From the NCBI GenBank assembly GCA_021802745.1, contig JAJZRK010000019.1:1-17485 (forward strand): a stretch of DNA of 17,485 nucleotides. The letters run 5' to 3'. The DNA comes from a bacterium (GTDB lineage Bacteria > Gemmatimonadota > Gemmatimonadetes > Gemmatimonadales > Gemmatimonadaceae). The notes beneath the pieces were generated by a model. The model was not told where the DNA came from. It saw only the letters and a list, made by a program, of their open reading frames with translations, and did not search any database. Shown piece after piece: positions 1-6,783 of this stretch (the stretch's first letter is position 1; every line of letters starts with the position of its first letter). Made by a program: the position numbers and the translations under genes.

Positions 1-113
1 TCTCTTCGCGGGGAAGGCGCGCCGTGCGCCGGAACCTCGAAACGCTATCGCGCCTGGGAGGGGAGCGCCAGCAAGCAGCGATCACCCCGGACGGCCGAGC
101 CGCCGCCACGTGA
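1..113 (+). CDS. Possible 3' end of a gene entering from the left edge
   Basis: The frame whose first full codon is at base 3 stays open from the window edge to a TGA at 111-113 and gives about 36 residues of mixed composition, including VRRNLETLSRLGGERQQAAI, which looks like a helical protein C-terminus. I recognise no family. If real, the gene ends 32 bp inside the end of the lipocalin-like gene on the opposite strand, so the two are convergent and overlapping. A stretch this short can be open by chance in GC-rich DNA, so this is a weak call. Confidence 0.3.
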   Translation, partial: SSRGRRAVRRNLETLSRLGGERQQAAITPDGRAAAT

Positions 114-528
114 GTGTACGGGTGATGGCGGTGCCGTCGGCAGCCGTGGTATCCAGCTCGATCACGAGCGTATCGCCACGGACATGCATTTGCCGCGTCA
201 ACACCATCCCGACATTCCCCCGGGACAAGGATCCGACGAGTCGCTGGGTCACCGCGCCGTGCACATCGTCCACGACGTACGTGCCGAAATAGGCATCGTA
301 ACCGTCCTGTGCCTGCGTGTTGTTCTGTGCGTCCGCGGGAGCGGCCACCGTCACCGCGGAGCGGTCGCGCTTCATGAACTGGGCGGCGAAGTGCCCCGTA
401 CGGTCGTAGATGAGCAGCGCGATGGGATCCTCTCCAAGGAGAGGGTCAGGGTGCCGCGCGCCGGACCGCGTCACGTCAATGCGTGTCTCGAGCAGCCACG
501 TGCCGGGGAGATCGTCAGACAGGGGCAT
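82..528 (-). CDS. Lipocalin-like domain protein (Lipocalin_5 type)
   Basis: This encodes a 148-residue protein starting MPLSDDLPGTWLLETR. It has the pattern of the Lipocalin_5 family, small single-domain beta-barrel proteins with no agreed function: an N-terminal GTWLLE strand, a central LLIYDRTGHFAAQFMKRDRS block (residues about 38-57), the FGTYVVDD turn, and a C-terminal LTWRRLG strand. There is no signal peptide, so it is probably cytoplasmic. The frame is open upstream to 585, but the ATG at 528 is preferred because GAGGAG lies 7 nt before it and family similarity begins there. The broken membrane-protein gene lies 81 bp upstream on the same strand, so they may be co-transcribed. The family is fairly clear; the ligand is unknown. 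Confidence 0.75.
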   Translation of the reverse strand: MPLSDDLPGTWLLETRIDVTRSGARHPDPLLGEDPIALLIYDRTGHFAAQFMKRDRSAVTVAAPADAQNNTQAQDGYDAYFGTYVVDDVHGAVTQRLVGSLSRGNVGMVLTRQMHVRGDTLVIELDTTAADGTAITRTLTWRRLGRPG

Positions 529-533
529 CAACA

Positions 534-539
534 CTCCTC
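534..539 (-). promoter_or_regulatory. Shine-Dalgarno for the lipocalin-like gene
   Basis: On the minus strand the sequence reads GAGGAGTGTTGATG. The GAGGAG is well placed before the ATG at 528 and is the reason for choosing that start over the upstream in-frame ATGs. Confidence 0.6.
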
Positions 540-609
540 GCGCAGGTCTCTTTCCCGCTACTCGCGACATCCTCGGTGCCAACAAAAGGTCGCGCGCAGC
601 AGCGTCCGT

Positions 610-928
610 TTAGCCGGCCGCACGGCGGCGGCGGTGTTGGACGAGTGGAACCAGGATCAGGAGCGCGCCCAAGCCCGGCCATGGACGCGCCGACCATCGC
701 ATAGCCCCCCGGCTGCCAACGATGCTGGAGATCCGCCGTCACGTGGGCGAAGTGATAGGCGTCGGAACTCAACTGCTGAGCCGTGGCGCTCGCCGGCGGC
801 TTCGTCACCAGCGGCGTGTAGTAATCGCGCCGGTGGCGAAGCGAGACATCCCACGCGACCGTCAGCACGACAGACAGCACGACGAGCAATGCGCCAAATC
901 CAACGAGAGCACGCTGCGACTGGGTCAT
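610..928 (-). pseudogene. Small two-helix membrane protein, frameshifted near 668-676
   Basis: From ATG 928 the frame encodes MTQSQRALVGFGALLVVLSV, with a transmembrane helix at about residues 8-27, then a soluble region of about 55 residues, then the beginning of a second helix, YAMVGASMAGLG. The frame then becomes a proline/cysteine/arginine-rich tail with no protein-like character. Removing one G from either G-run (plus-strand CCC at 668-670 or 674-676) continues the helix as GALLILVPLVQHRRRRAAG and stops at TAA 610-612. The restored product is about 105 residues, with two helices and a positively charged C-terminus. I see this as a real gene with a one-base insertion, either a true mutation or an assembly error. 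The family is not recognised. Confidence 0.6.
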
Positions 929-1220
929 GGAGGGGGGCTCCGGCGAAGTCGGATTGACGGACGACGATTTCCTGACAAGCGAATTCGTAAGGCGCTGCGC
1001 CAGGTCGAATCTTCAGCCCCCGGGGCCATTGCGCCAGCGCGCCGCGCACCGGTCCGGCCGATCGAGTGCAGCCGAACCATGCAAGGGACGTGACAGACGC
1101 CTCACGAAACTGCAAACCCTCGCCGCCCTTACGGTGTCCAATCCGAGGCGTGAACACCGCGCCGGATGACGCGAGGCCGCGTCTCGGACCAGACCCATTG
1201 CACTACGTGCCCCCCATCCA
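929..1220. other. Divergent intergenic region
   Basis: These 292 bp separate the minus-strand membrane gene (start 928) from the plus-strand membrane gene (start 1221), so both promoters should lie here. On the minus strand a TTGTCA at 978-973 resembles a -35 box, but no convincing -10 follows at the right distance. I see no convincing promoter for the plus strand, no RNA gene and no repeat. Confidence 0.3.
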
Positions 1221-1799
1221 ATGACCGTGTACCAGATCGTCCTGTTCGTGCACCTGCTCGCCCTCCTCGCCGCCACCGCCGCCTCCGCCATCATCAAGCT
1301 CGCCGCCGGCCGCCGCGCCGCCGCACCCACACTCCGCGACTCCATGGAATGGGGCAAGCTGATGGCCACCACCTCCCACGTCTTCCCCATCGCCGTCGTC
1401 ACGCTCGTCGCGACCGGCGCCTACATGGCATCCAGCCACTGGGGCTGGCGCCAGGGATGGATCGAGGCGGGTTTCATGGGCTCCTTCGTGCTGCTCGTGA
1501 GCGGCGCTTTCATCGGCCGCCGCGGCGCCTTGCAGGCGCGCGCCATCGTGCAGCGCCTCCAGCGCGCAACGCACGACCTGCCCAATGACGCCGCCCCGGA
1601 CCGCGTGGCCGCCGCGATGTCTGAGGCCAACACCGGTCTCGCGCTCGCCATCGCGTTCGTGATGACCACCAAGCCGGGCCTGGCCGCGTCGCTGGCTCTG
1701 CTCGCCCTCGGCGCCGGTGCTGGCGCGTATCACGCGCTCGGCAGCACGCGCACCAAGGCCATCGCGGGCGATACGTCGGAGTTTGAAGCCGCAACCTGA
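1221..1799 (+). CDS. Predicted four-helix integral membrane protein (DUF2269-like)
   Basis: The 192-residue protein has four hydrophobic segments: about residues 5-28 (with a histidine in FVHLLALL), 52-70, 80-97 and 137-165. A polar cytoplasmic-type linker, AQARAIVQRLQRATHDLPND, lies between helices 3 and 4. The first-helix histidine and the small-residue-rich helices resemble uncharacterised DUF2269-type membrane proteins, but the match is loose. There is no clear Shine-Dalgarno before the ATG (upstream bases are CCCCCCATCCA). It stands alone on the plus strand, convergent with the restriction locus. Function unknown. Confidence 0.7.
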   Translation: MTVYQIVLFVHLLALLAATAASAIIKLAAGRRAAAPTLRDSMEWGKLMATTSHVFPIAVVTLVATGAYMASSHWGWRQGWIEAGFMGSFVLLVSGAFIGRRGALQARAIVQRLQRATHDLPNDAAPDRVAAAMSEANTGLALAIAFVMTTKPGLAASLALLALGAGAGAYHALGSTRTKAIAGDTSEFEAAT

Positions 1800-1824
1800 C
1801 CGTCAGACCCAAGCTGGCTGTCCC

Positions 1825-1865
1825 AAAATGATGAGACGAGCGCCCAACGACGGACGCTCGTCTCA
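1825..1865 (-). terminator. Rho-independent terminator of the hsd locus
   Basis: A perfect 11-bp inverted repeat, TGAGACGAGCG at 1832-1842 and CGCTCGTCTCA at 1855-1865, encloses a 12-nt loop. Read on the minus strand the stem is followed by TCATTTTGGG, giving a short T-run. It begins 21 nt past the hsdR stop, as expected for an intrinsic terminator. No T-run follows on the plus strand, so termination of the convergent gene ending at 1799 would be weaker. Confidence 0.7.
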
Positions 1866-1885
1866 CCGCCGCATCGCATCCCTGG

Positions 1886-4800
1886 TCACGCCGCGATGGC
1901 CGTCTCGCGCACCCGATCCAGAATGCCAATCAGCTCGTCCACCTGCCCGGCACTGAACAATCCTTCGGGGCCGTGCGGCGTGAGGTCCGTGAACGGCGAC
2001 TCGTAGAGCCGGGCTGCTTCCATCACCCCGTGCTCCGTCAGATGGTCCACGATCAGGTTCACGAATTCAATCTGGTTCGCGCCCAAGATCTTGCCGTTCA
2101 GAAAGCTCGCCATCGCCTCCTTTGCCGCCTCGCGGTCCAGCCCCACCAGCGACCGCACAAAGAGCCCGAGTCCGTGCGCATCGGCGGCCGCACGCTGAAT
2201 GACCGCCGTGTCGCCCACCCCGCTCTCCGCCAGTACGCGCTCCAGTTCCGCCACATCCGTCGCAGTCAGCGGACGGTTGGTCCGCAGCTTCCGAATGGCC
2301 ACGTGATCCTGGTGCGCCCGCAGGAACGCCTGCGCCTTGGCGCGGAACCGCGCATAGTCGGTCCCATCCGAGAATCCTGGCAGCGCCACCATTAGCTCAC
2401 CGCCGATCTCATCCTCAAAATCGGTGTAGATGAGCTTCCGTCGTTTCCTTTCGATGAGGTGAATCAGGCCTCGCAGACGTCGCCGCATCCGCTCCAGCAT
2501 GGGCAGGGTGACGTCCTGCCACCACTCATCGCTCTGCACCTCCAGTATCAGCGGCAACTGCGCCTGCACCATGGGGATGGCTGACTTCTCCTCCAACATT
2601 CCCGCGAGGCCCCGCACCTGATCGCGCAGCCGCTCAAAGCCGGGCGCCGCGCGCAGCATCGTCAGCTGGATGCGCAGCACCAACAGGTCGAAGCGCTTGG
2701 CTTCTTCATTCTCGGGGTCAAGCTCCGTCGGCAACCCCGCCACTTCGTGCGACAACTCCAACCGCTCTTCCGCGGTCAAGCGGTTCCACGCTTCGGCTTT
2801 CGCGTACTTCTCCACGAGGCGGCGCCGAGGTCGCACCACGAAGTTGTCCACGTTCATCGCGGCCGTCTCGCGGTGCAGCAACTCGGCGGTCGCGCGTCGC
2901 AACTCAGCGTCGGACTTGGGCTCTCCGTACGCCGCGGTTGGCTCACTCAGCGCGTGAGCGTGGCCGGTGTCGCCCTGCGCGTCGATCGCGCCAATCAGTT
3001 CGAGCCGAGCATCGAAGAGTCGCTTGCCCAACGACTGGCCCGCCGCACCGTCTGTGGCGTCGAGATCCTGGCTGAAGAACTCCAGGTTCTGGCAGTAGTC
3101 GAATACGAAGAACTCCGTCTTGTCCGCGCCGGGGCCGAAGAGATCCGGACAGAGTCTCGTCCCGCGCCCCAGCATCTGCCAGAACTTGGTCTTCGACCGC
3201 ACCAGCTTGAAAAAGACGAGGTTCACCACTTCAGGGACGTCAATGCCGGTGTCCAGCATATCCACGGAGATGGCGATGTGCGGCGCCTTCTCCTTGGCCG
3301 AGAAATCGTCAATCAGGCTCTGCGCGTACTCGGTCTTGAACGTGATGACCCGCGCGAAATGCCCCCTCAAATGGGGGTAGTTCGCGTCGAACCGGTCCGC
3401 GATGAACTGCGCGTGGTCCTGGTTCTTGGCGAAGATGATCGTCTTGCCCAGTCGGTCGCCGCCGGCGACGCTCACACCGCGCGTCATCAGGTGCGCGAGC
3501 ACCTTGTCCACCGTGTCAACGTTGAACAGCCAGCGGTTCACGGCGGCAGCTTCCACCCGGTCGGGCACGCTTCCCTCTTCGTCCCATTCGACCGCGTCCC
3601 ACTCCTCCTGGTCCTCGTCCGACAACTCGTCGTACGCGATGCCCTCGCGCTGGAACTTGAGCGGCACGCTCACCGCCTTGGGCGGCACCAGGAACCCGTC
3701 GCGCACCGCCTCGTCCAGTGAGTAGGCGTCCGTCGGCACGCCGTCCTCGAGGTCAAACAGGCCATACGTGTTCCGGTCCACTTCGTCCTTGGGCGTCGCG
3801 GTGAGCCCCACGAGGAGCGAGTCGAAGTAGTCGAAGATCGCCCGGTACTTCTGGAAGACCGACCGGTGCGCCTCGTCTATGATCACGAGGTCGAAATGGC
3901 CCACCCCGAACCGGCGCTGCCCGTCAAGCGACTCGTCAATCACCCCCATCATCGTGGGGTACGTGGAGACGAAGACGCGTCCCTCCGCCTCCTTGTCCGT
4001 CACGAGGTTGACCGGCGATGCATCGGGCAGGTGCCGCTTGAACGCATTCACCGCCTGGTTCACGAGCGCCACGCGATCGGCCAGGAACAAGACGCGCTTG
4101 GCCCAGTTGCAGCGCATCAGCAGGTCGGCCAGCGCGATCACGGTGCGCGTCTTGCCCGCCCCGGTGGCCATCACCAGCAGTGCCTTGCGATCGTGGTCGC
4201 GCTCGAACGACTCGGCGATGCGGCGCACGCCCCGGGTCTGGTAGTACCGCTCGACAATCGCGGGATTGACCGTCTCGCCCGTGAGCGACCGGCGCATGGT
4301 GCGCCGCTGGATCGCCAACCCGAGTTCCGCCTTCTTGTAGAACCCCTGCACCGCGCGCGGCGGGTAGCGCGTGTCGTCCCACAGCCAGTGCTCGTAGCCG
4401 TTGGAATAGAAGATCAACGGCCGCTGTCCGAACCGTTGCTCCAGGCAGTCGGCATACAGCTTGGCCTGCTGCTGCCCCACGCGCGGGTCGCGTCGGGTCC
4501 GCTTTGCCTCCACCAGCCCCAGCGGCTTGCCGTCGTCGCCCCAGAGCACGTAGTCCACGAAGCCCTTCCCCTCGCGGTTGGGCATCCCGCTCACTTCGTA
4601 CTCGCGGTCGCGCTCCTGATCCAACGCCCAGCCGGCCTCTTTCAGGAGCAGATCAATGAAGTAGTCGCGGGTCTCGGCTTCCGAGTAGTCGTGCGTATCA
4701 GGCTGCGCCGACGACGCCAGCTTGGCGGCGGCCACCGCGTCGCGCAGTTGACGCAGCTGCGCGTCGAGTGACGTCTTGTCGGCGAGCAGGGCGACGAGCT

Positions 4801-5299
4801 TCTCGTCGCGCTCCTGCAGTTGGTGCTCAAGCTCCTGGAGCTGCTCGGCCGTCTGCAGCGCGGCAAACGCAGTGCTCGGCAGCGACGTGGTGTCGAAAGC
4901 GAGTCCGGCGCCGGGCCGCTCGGCGCGCGCATACGTGCGTGCCAGCCAGTAGGTGACGTGGAACAGTTCGCGCACGGCCACCAGCGCGTCCGCGTACGGC
5001 ACCTCGCGATGCCCGTGCACAGCGCGATTGCCCAGCGTGTTGATGACCTTCGCCTTGCTGAAGACCGCCTCGCCGGCCGCCGTCTTGAACGTCGGCTCGT
5101 GGATGAGCGCCGAGAGGTTGTCCTGATACGGCAGCTTGAGCGCCGCGTCGTGCTTGTACGCCCAGGCAACGGCCAGCTCCAGCGCGCGCCGCGCGTAGAA
5201 GCAGGCCGTGCGCGGGTCGGGGTGCACCGCGGCCTCCGCCTTGGCCGCGGCGGCGAAGACTGCCTCCCACTCGTGCCGAAGAAAGGCGAACTGGCTCAT
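1886..5299 (-). CDS. hsdR: Type I restriction enzyme R subunit (nuclease and ATP-driven translocase)
   Basis: This 1137-residue protein is the motor and nuclease subunit that joins M2S, translocates DNA and cuts unmodified DNA at a distance. In order it has an N-terminal DUF4145-like helical domain (about 1-130), a predicted coiled coil (150-193), and an HsdR_N nuclease domain with PD-(D/E)xK residues D249, E264 and K266 (VEAK). The SF2 helicase core follows: Walker A ATGAGKT (378-384), DEAH (475-478), LTATPK (499-504), DTGIDVPE (683-690) and QMLGRGTR (708-715). The EcoEI_R_C-type C-terminal domain ends the protein. All key residues are present. The frame is open to 5653, but the ATG at 5299 overlaps the fic stop (ATGA) and begins the conserved part, so fic and hsdR are translationally coupled. 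A terminator follows. Confidence 0.95.
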   Translation of the reverse strand: MSQFAFLRHEWEAVFAAAAKAEAAVHPDPRTACFYARRALELAVAWAYKHDAALKLPYQDNLSALIHEPTFKTAAGEAVFSKAKVINTLGNRAVHGHREVPYADALVAVRELFHVTYWLARTYARAERPGAGLAFDTTSLPSTAFAALQTAEQLQELEHQLQERDEKLVALLADKTSLDAQLRQLRDAVAAAKLASSAQPDTHDYSEAETRDYFIDLLLKEAGWALDQERDREYEVSGMPNREGKGFVDYVLWGDDGKPLGLVEAKRTRRDPRVGQQQAKLYADCLEQRFGQRPLIFYSNGYEHWLWDDTRYPPRAVQGFYKKAELGLAIQRRTMRRSLTGETVNPAIVERYYQTRGVRRIAESFERDHDRKALLVMATGAGKTRTVIALADLLMRCNWAKRVLFLADRVALVNQAVNAFKRHLPDASPVNLVTDKEAEGRVFVSTYPTMMGVIDESLDGQRRFGVGHFDLVIIDEAHRSVFQKYRAIFDYFDSLLVGLTATPKDEVDRNTYGLFDLEDGVPTDAYSLDEAVRDGFLVPPKAVSVPLKFQREGIAYDELSDEDQEEWDAVEWDEEGSVPDRVEAAAVNRWLFNVDTVDKVLAHLMTRGVSVAGGDRLGKTIIFAKNQDHAQFIADRFDANYPHLRGHFARVITFKTEYAQSLIDDFSAKEKAPHIAISVDMLDTGIDVPEVVNLVFFKLVRSKTKFWQMLGRGTRLCPDLFGPGADKTEFFVFDYCQNLEFFSQDLDATDGAAGQSLGKRLFDARLELIGAIDAQGDTGHAHALSEPTAAYGEPKSDAELRRATAELLHRETAAMNVDNFVVRPRRRLVEKYAKAEAWNRLTAEERLELSHEVAGLPTELDPENEEAKRFDLLVLRIQLTMLRAAPGFERLRDQVRGLAGMLEEKSAIPMVQAQLPLILEVQSDEWWQDVTLPMLERMRRRLRGLIHLIERKRRKLIYTDFEDEIGGELMVALPGFSDGTDYARFRAKAQAFLRAHQDHVAIRKLRTNRPLTATDVAELERVLAESGVGDTAVIQRAAADAHGLGLFVRSLVGLDREAAKEAMASFLNGKILGANQIEFVNLIVDHLTEHGVMEAARLYESPFTDLTPHGPEGLFSAGQVDELIGILDRVRETAIAA

Positions 5300-6462
5300 T
5301 CCGCCGGCTCCAGCCCCTCGTTCAGCACGTCCACGTAGCGCCGGTACGCAAACACCCGTCCGCGCCGGCGCTTGGTCAGTTCGCGGACGATGCGGAGCGC
5401 CACCAGATGGGCGAGCGATTTGTTCACGGTGGCGGGAGTAAGTCCGGTCGCCTCGACGAGCGAGTTGGACGTGGCGATGGGCTGTCGCTGGAGCGCGTGC
5501 TGCACCTCGAGCGCGGAGGCAGCGGCGCGACCGAGCGTGGCAATACGGTCGCGATCCTTGTTCACCAGCGCAAGCAGGGCGGTGGAAGTCGCCACCGCCT
5601 GCGTCGCCGTGGCCTCGATGCCCTCGGCGAAGAAACTCAGCCACCGCTCCCACTCGCCATGCAGGCGCACGCCGTTCAGGAGCTCGTAGTAGCGCTCGCG
5701 GTGCGTCCTGAAGAACAGGCTGGGATAGAGCATCGGTTCGCGCAGCACGCCATCGGCGACGAGTTGCAGGACGATCAGGTGACGACCGATGCGTCCGTTG
5801 CCGTCGAGAAACGGGTGGATGGTCTCAAATTGCACATGCGCCAGCGCGGCCTTGAGGAGCGGCGGCGTCGGCTCGTCGGTGTCATTGAGGAAGCGTTCGA
5901 GCCGGGTGAGGCACTCGGTGACAGCGTCGGCGGGAGGAGGCACGAAGAGCGCGTTGCCTGGCCGCGTACCGCCTACCCACACCTGCGACCGCCGGATTTC
6001 GCCCGGCGTCTTGCCGCGGCCACGGGGGTGATTCAGCAGGACCGCATGCATCTCGCACAGGAGCCGCGTGCACAGCGGGAGGCCGCGGCGCAGGGCCTTG
6101 AGTCCCGTTTCCAGGGCGAGCACCGCGCGACTCACTTCATGCGTGTCGTGCGCCGGCACGCCCGGCTGCTCGTCGATCTCGTAAAGCAGCAGGTCGGCCA
6201 GCGACGACCGGGTGCCTTCGATCTGCGAGGAGAGCACCGCTTCCTTGCGGACGAAGCTGTACAGCACCAGGGCCGCATTGGGGAGGAGCCCCGTGAGCGC
6301 GTCGAGCCGACCCAGCGCGACGAGTGCCGCATCGAACTGCCGTCGCAGCGCCGGCGACCATCGGACCGGCGGCTTGGGCGGCAGCGGCGCCGGTACGAAG
6401 GCCCGGAACGGTTCCCCCGCCGTCGCGACGGTGACGTAGTGGCCAGCGGTCGGGCGGCGCAT
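5296..6462 (-). CDS. Class II Fic-family AMP-transferase with C-terminal winged helix
   Basis: This 388-residue protein belongs to the Fic family, which usually transfers AMP from ATP to hydroxyl side chains of target proteins. It has a Fic_N region with the inhibitory-helix motif SSQIEG (78-83, matching S/T-x3-E-G/N, E82). A flap follows, RRSQVWVGGTRPGNALFVPP (157-176), then the complete active-site loop HPFLDGNGRIGR (216-227). A C-terminal winged-helix-like domain (about 305-380) contains TSNSLVEATGLTPATVNKSL. The intact motifs predict an active but self-inhibited enzyme. Its TGA overlaps the hsdR ATG by 4 bp. Upstream lie a promoter and a perfect dyad, so fic-hsdR may be transcribed separately from hsdM-hsdS. 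The winged helix makes DNA binding and autoregulation plausible (inference). The target is unknown; HsdR or HsdM are candidates only by position. Confidence 0.92.
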   Translation of the reverse strand: MRRPTAGHYVTVATAGEPFRAFVPAPLPPKPPVRWSPALRRQFDAALVALGRLDALTGLLPNAALVLYSFVRKEAVLSSQIEGTRSSLADLLLYEIDEQPGVPAHDTHEVSRAVLALETGLKALRRGLPLCTRLLCEMHAVLLNHPRGRGKTPGEIRRSQVWVGGTRPGNALFVPPPADAVTECLTRLERFLNDTDEPTPPLLKAALAHVQFETIHPFLDGNGRIGRHLIVLQLVADGVLREPMLYPSLFFRTHRERYYELLNGVRLHGEWERWLSFFAEGIEATATQAVATSTALLALVNKDRDRIATLGRAAASALEVQHALQRQPIATSNSLVEATGLTPATVNKSLAHLVALRIVRELTKRRRGRVFAYRRYVDVLNEGLEPAE

Positions 6463-6476
6463 GGGTGGAATTCGAG

Positions 6477-6527
6477 CCTAAAATAGGGAGTTCTGTTATT
6501 TTAGGATAGAAGGCTATCGTAAAGCAA
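6477..6527 (-). promoter_or_regulatory. fic-hsdR promoter with overlapping dyad operator
   Basis: On the minus strand TTGCTT (6527-6522) and TAAAAT (6503-6498) are separated by 18 nt, a fair sigma70 promoter. The -10 box lies inside one arm of a perfect inverted repeat, CCTAAAATA (6477-6485) and TATTTTAGG (6497-6505), with an 11-nt spacer where transcription would start. The repeat ends 15 bp before the fic ATG. A protein binding this dyad would block the promoter. This AT-only core stands out in GC-rich DNA. The binding factor is not shown; the winged helix of the Fic protein is the nearest candidate. Confidence 0.55.
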
Positions 6528-6615
6528 GAGGTCGCGCTGATTGAGGATGGCCAAGCTGGCCCCCGGGCGGATCACCACCATGGCCTCGTCAACCTCTCCC
6601 TCGAACAGCACTTTG

Positions 6616-6742
6616 GATTGCAACAAGCGAGGATTGAGTTGCAATCGTGCCGTCAAGGAAATGCTTGCAGTACAGCCATTTACGGCGGCCCGCCAAATGC
6701 GGATTGCTAATTCTACGACGCTGTAGACTCGACGTTGCAATC
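6616..6742. repeat. Three copies of a GATTGCAAC / GTTGCAATC motif
   Basis: GATTGCAAC is at 6616-6624. Its exact inverse complement GTTGCAATC is at 6638-6646 (13-nt spacer, a perfect 9+9 dyad), and a third copy, GTTGCAATC, is at 6734-6742. All contain the palindromic core TTGCAA. A degenerate fourth copy, GGATTGCTAATTC, lies at 6701-6713. Clustering upstream of the fic promoter suggests protein-binding sites, but no regulator is identified. Confidence 0.5.
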
Positions 6743-6783
6743 CTACGAACCGACGCCGGGGAACCAGCGAGCCCCACGCCTGG

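Larger units (their letters stand above)
6463..6783. other. AT-richer gap between hsdS and fic, no convincing gene
   Basis: This 321-bp stretch interrupts the hsd locus. It holds the fic promoter/operator at its fic-proximal end and a 9-bp repeated motif in the rest. A spot count of 6661-6720 gives 32 G/C in 60, against 44 in 60 at 8941-9000 in hsdM. An open frame on the minus strand ends in the promoter at 6501 and overlaps the hsdS end, but its product shows no recognised domain and no ribosome site. I therefore treat the stretch as regulatory or remnant DNA. Confidence 0.5.

Noticed and set aside
515..667. Long tail of the small membrane protein in its original frame
   Set aside because: Past the G-runs the translation loses protein character and runs over the lipocalin-like ribosome site, while the shifted frame completes a transmembrane helix. 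A frameshift explains it better.
5300..5653. Upstream extension of the hsdR frame
   Set aside because: The extension lies within fic in another frame and is Arg/Ala-rich. The ATGA overlap at 5296-5299 gives a better start.
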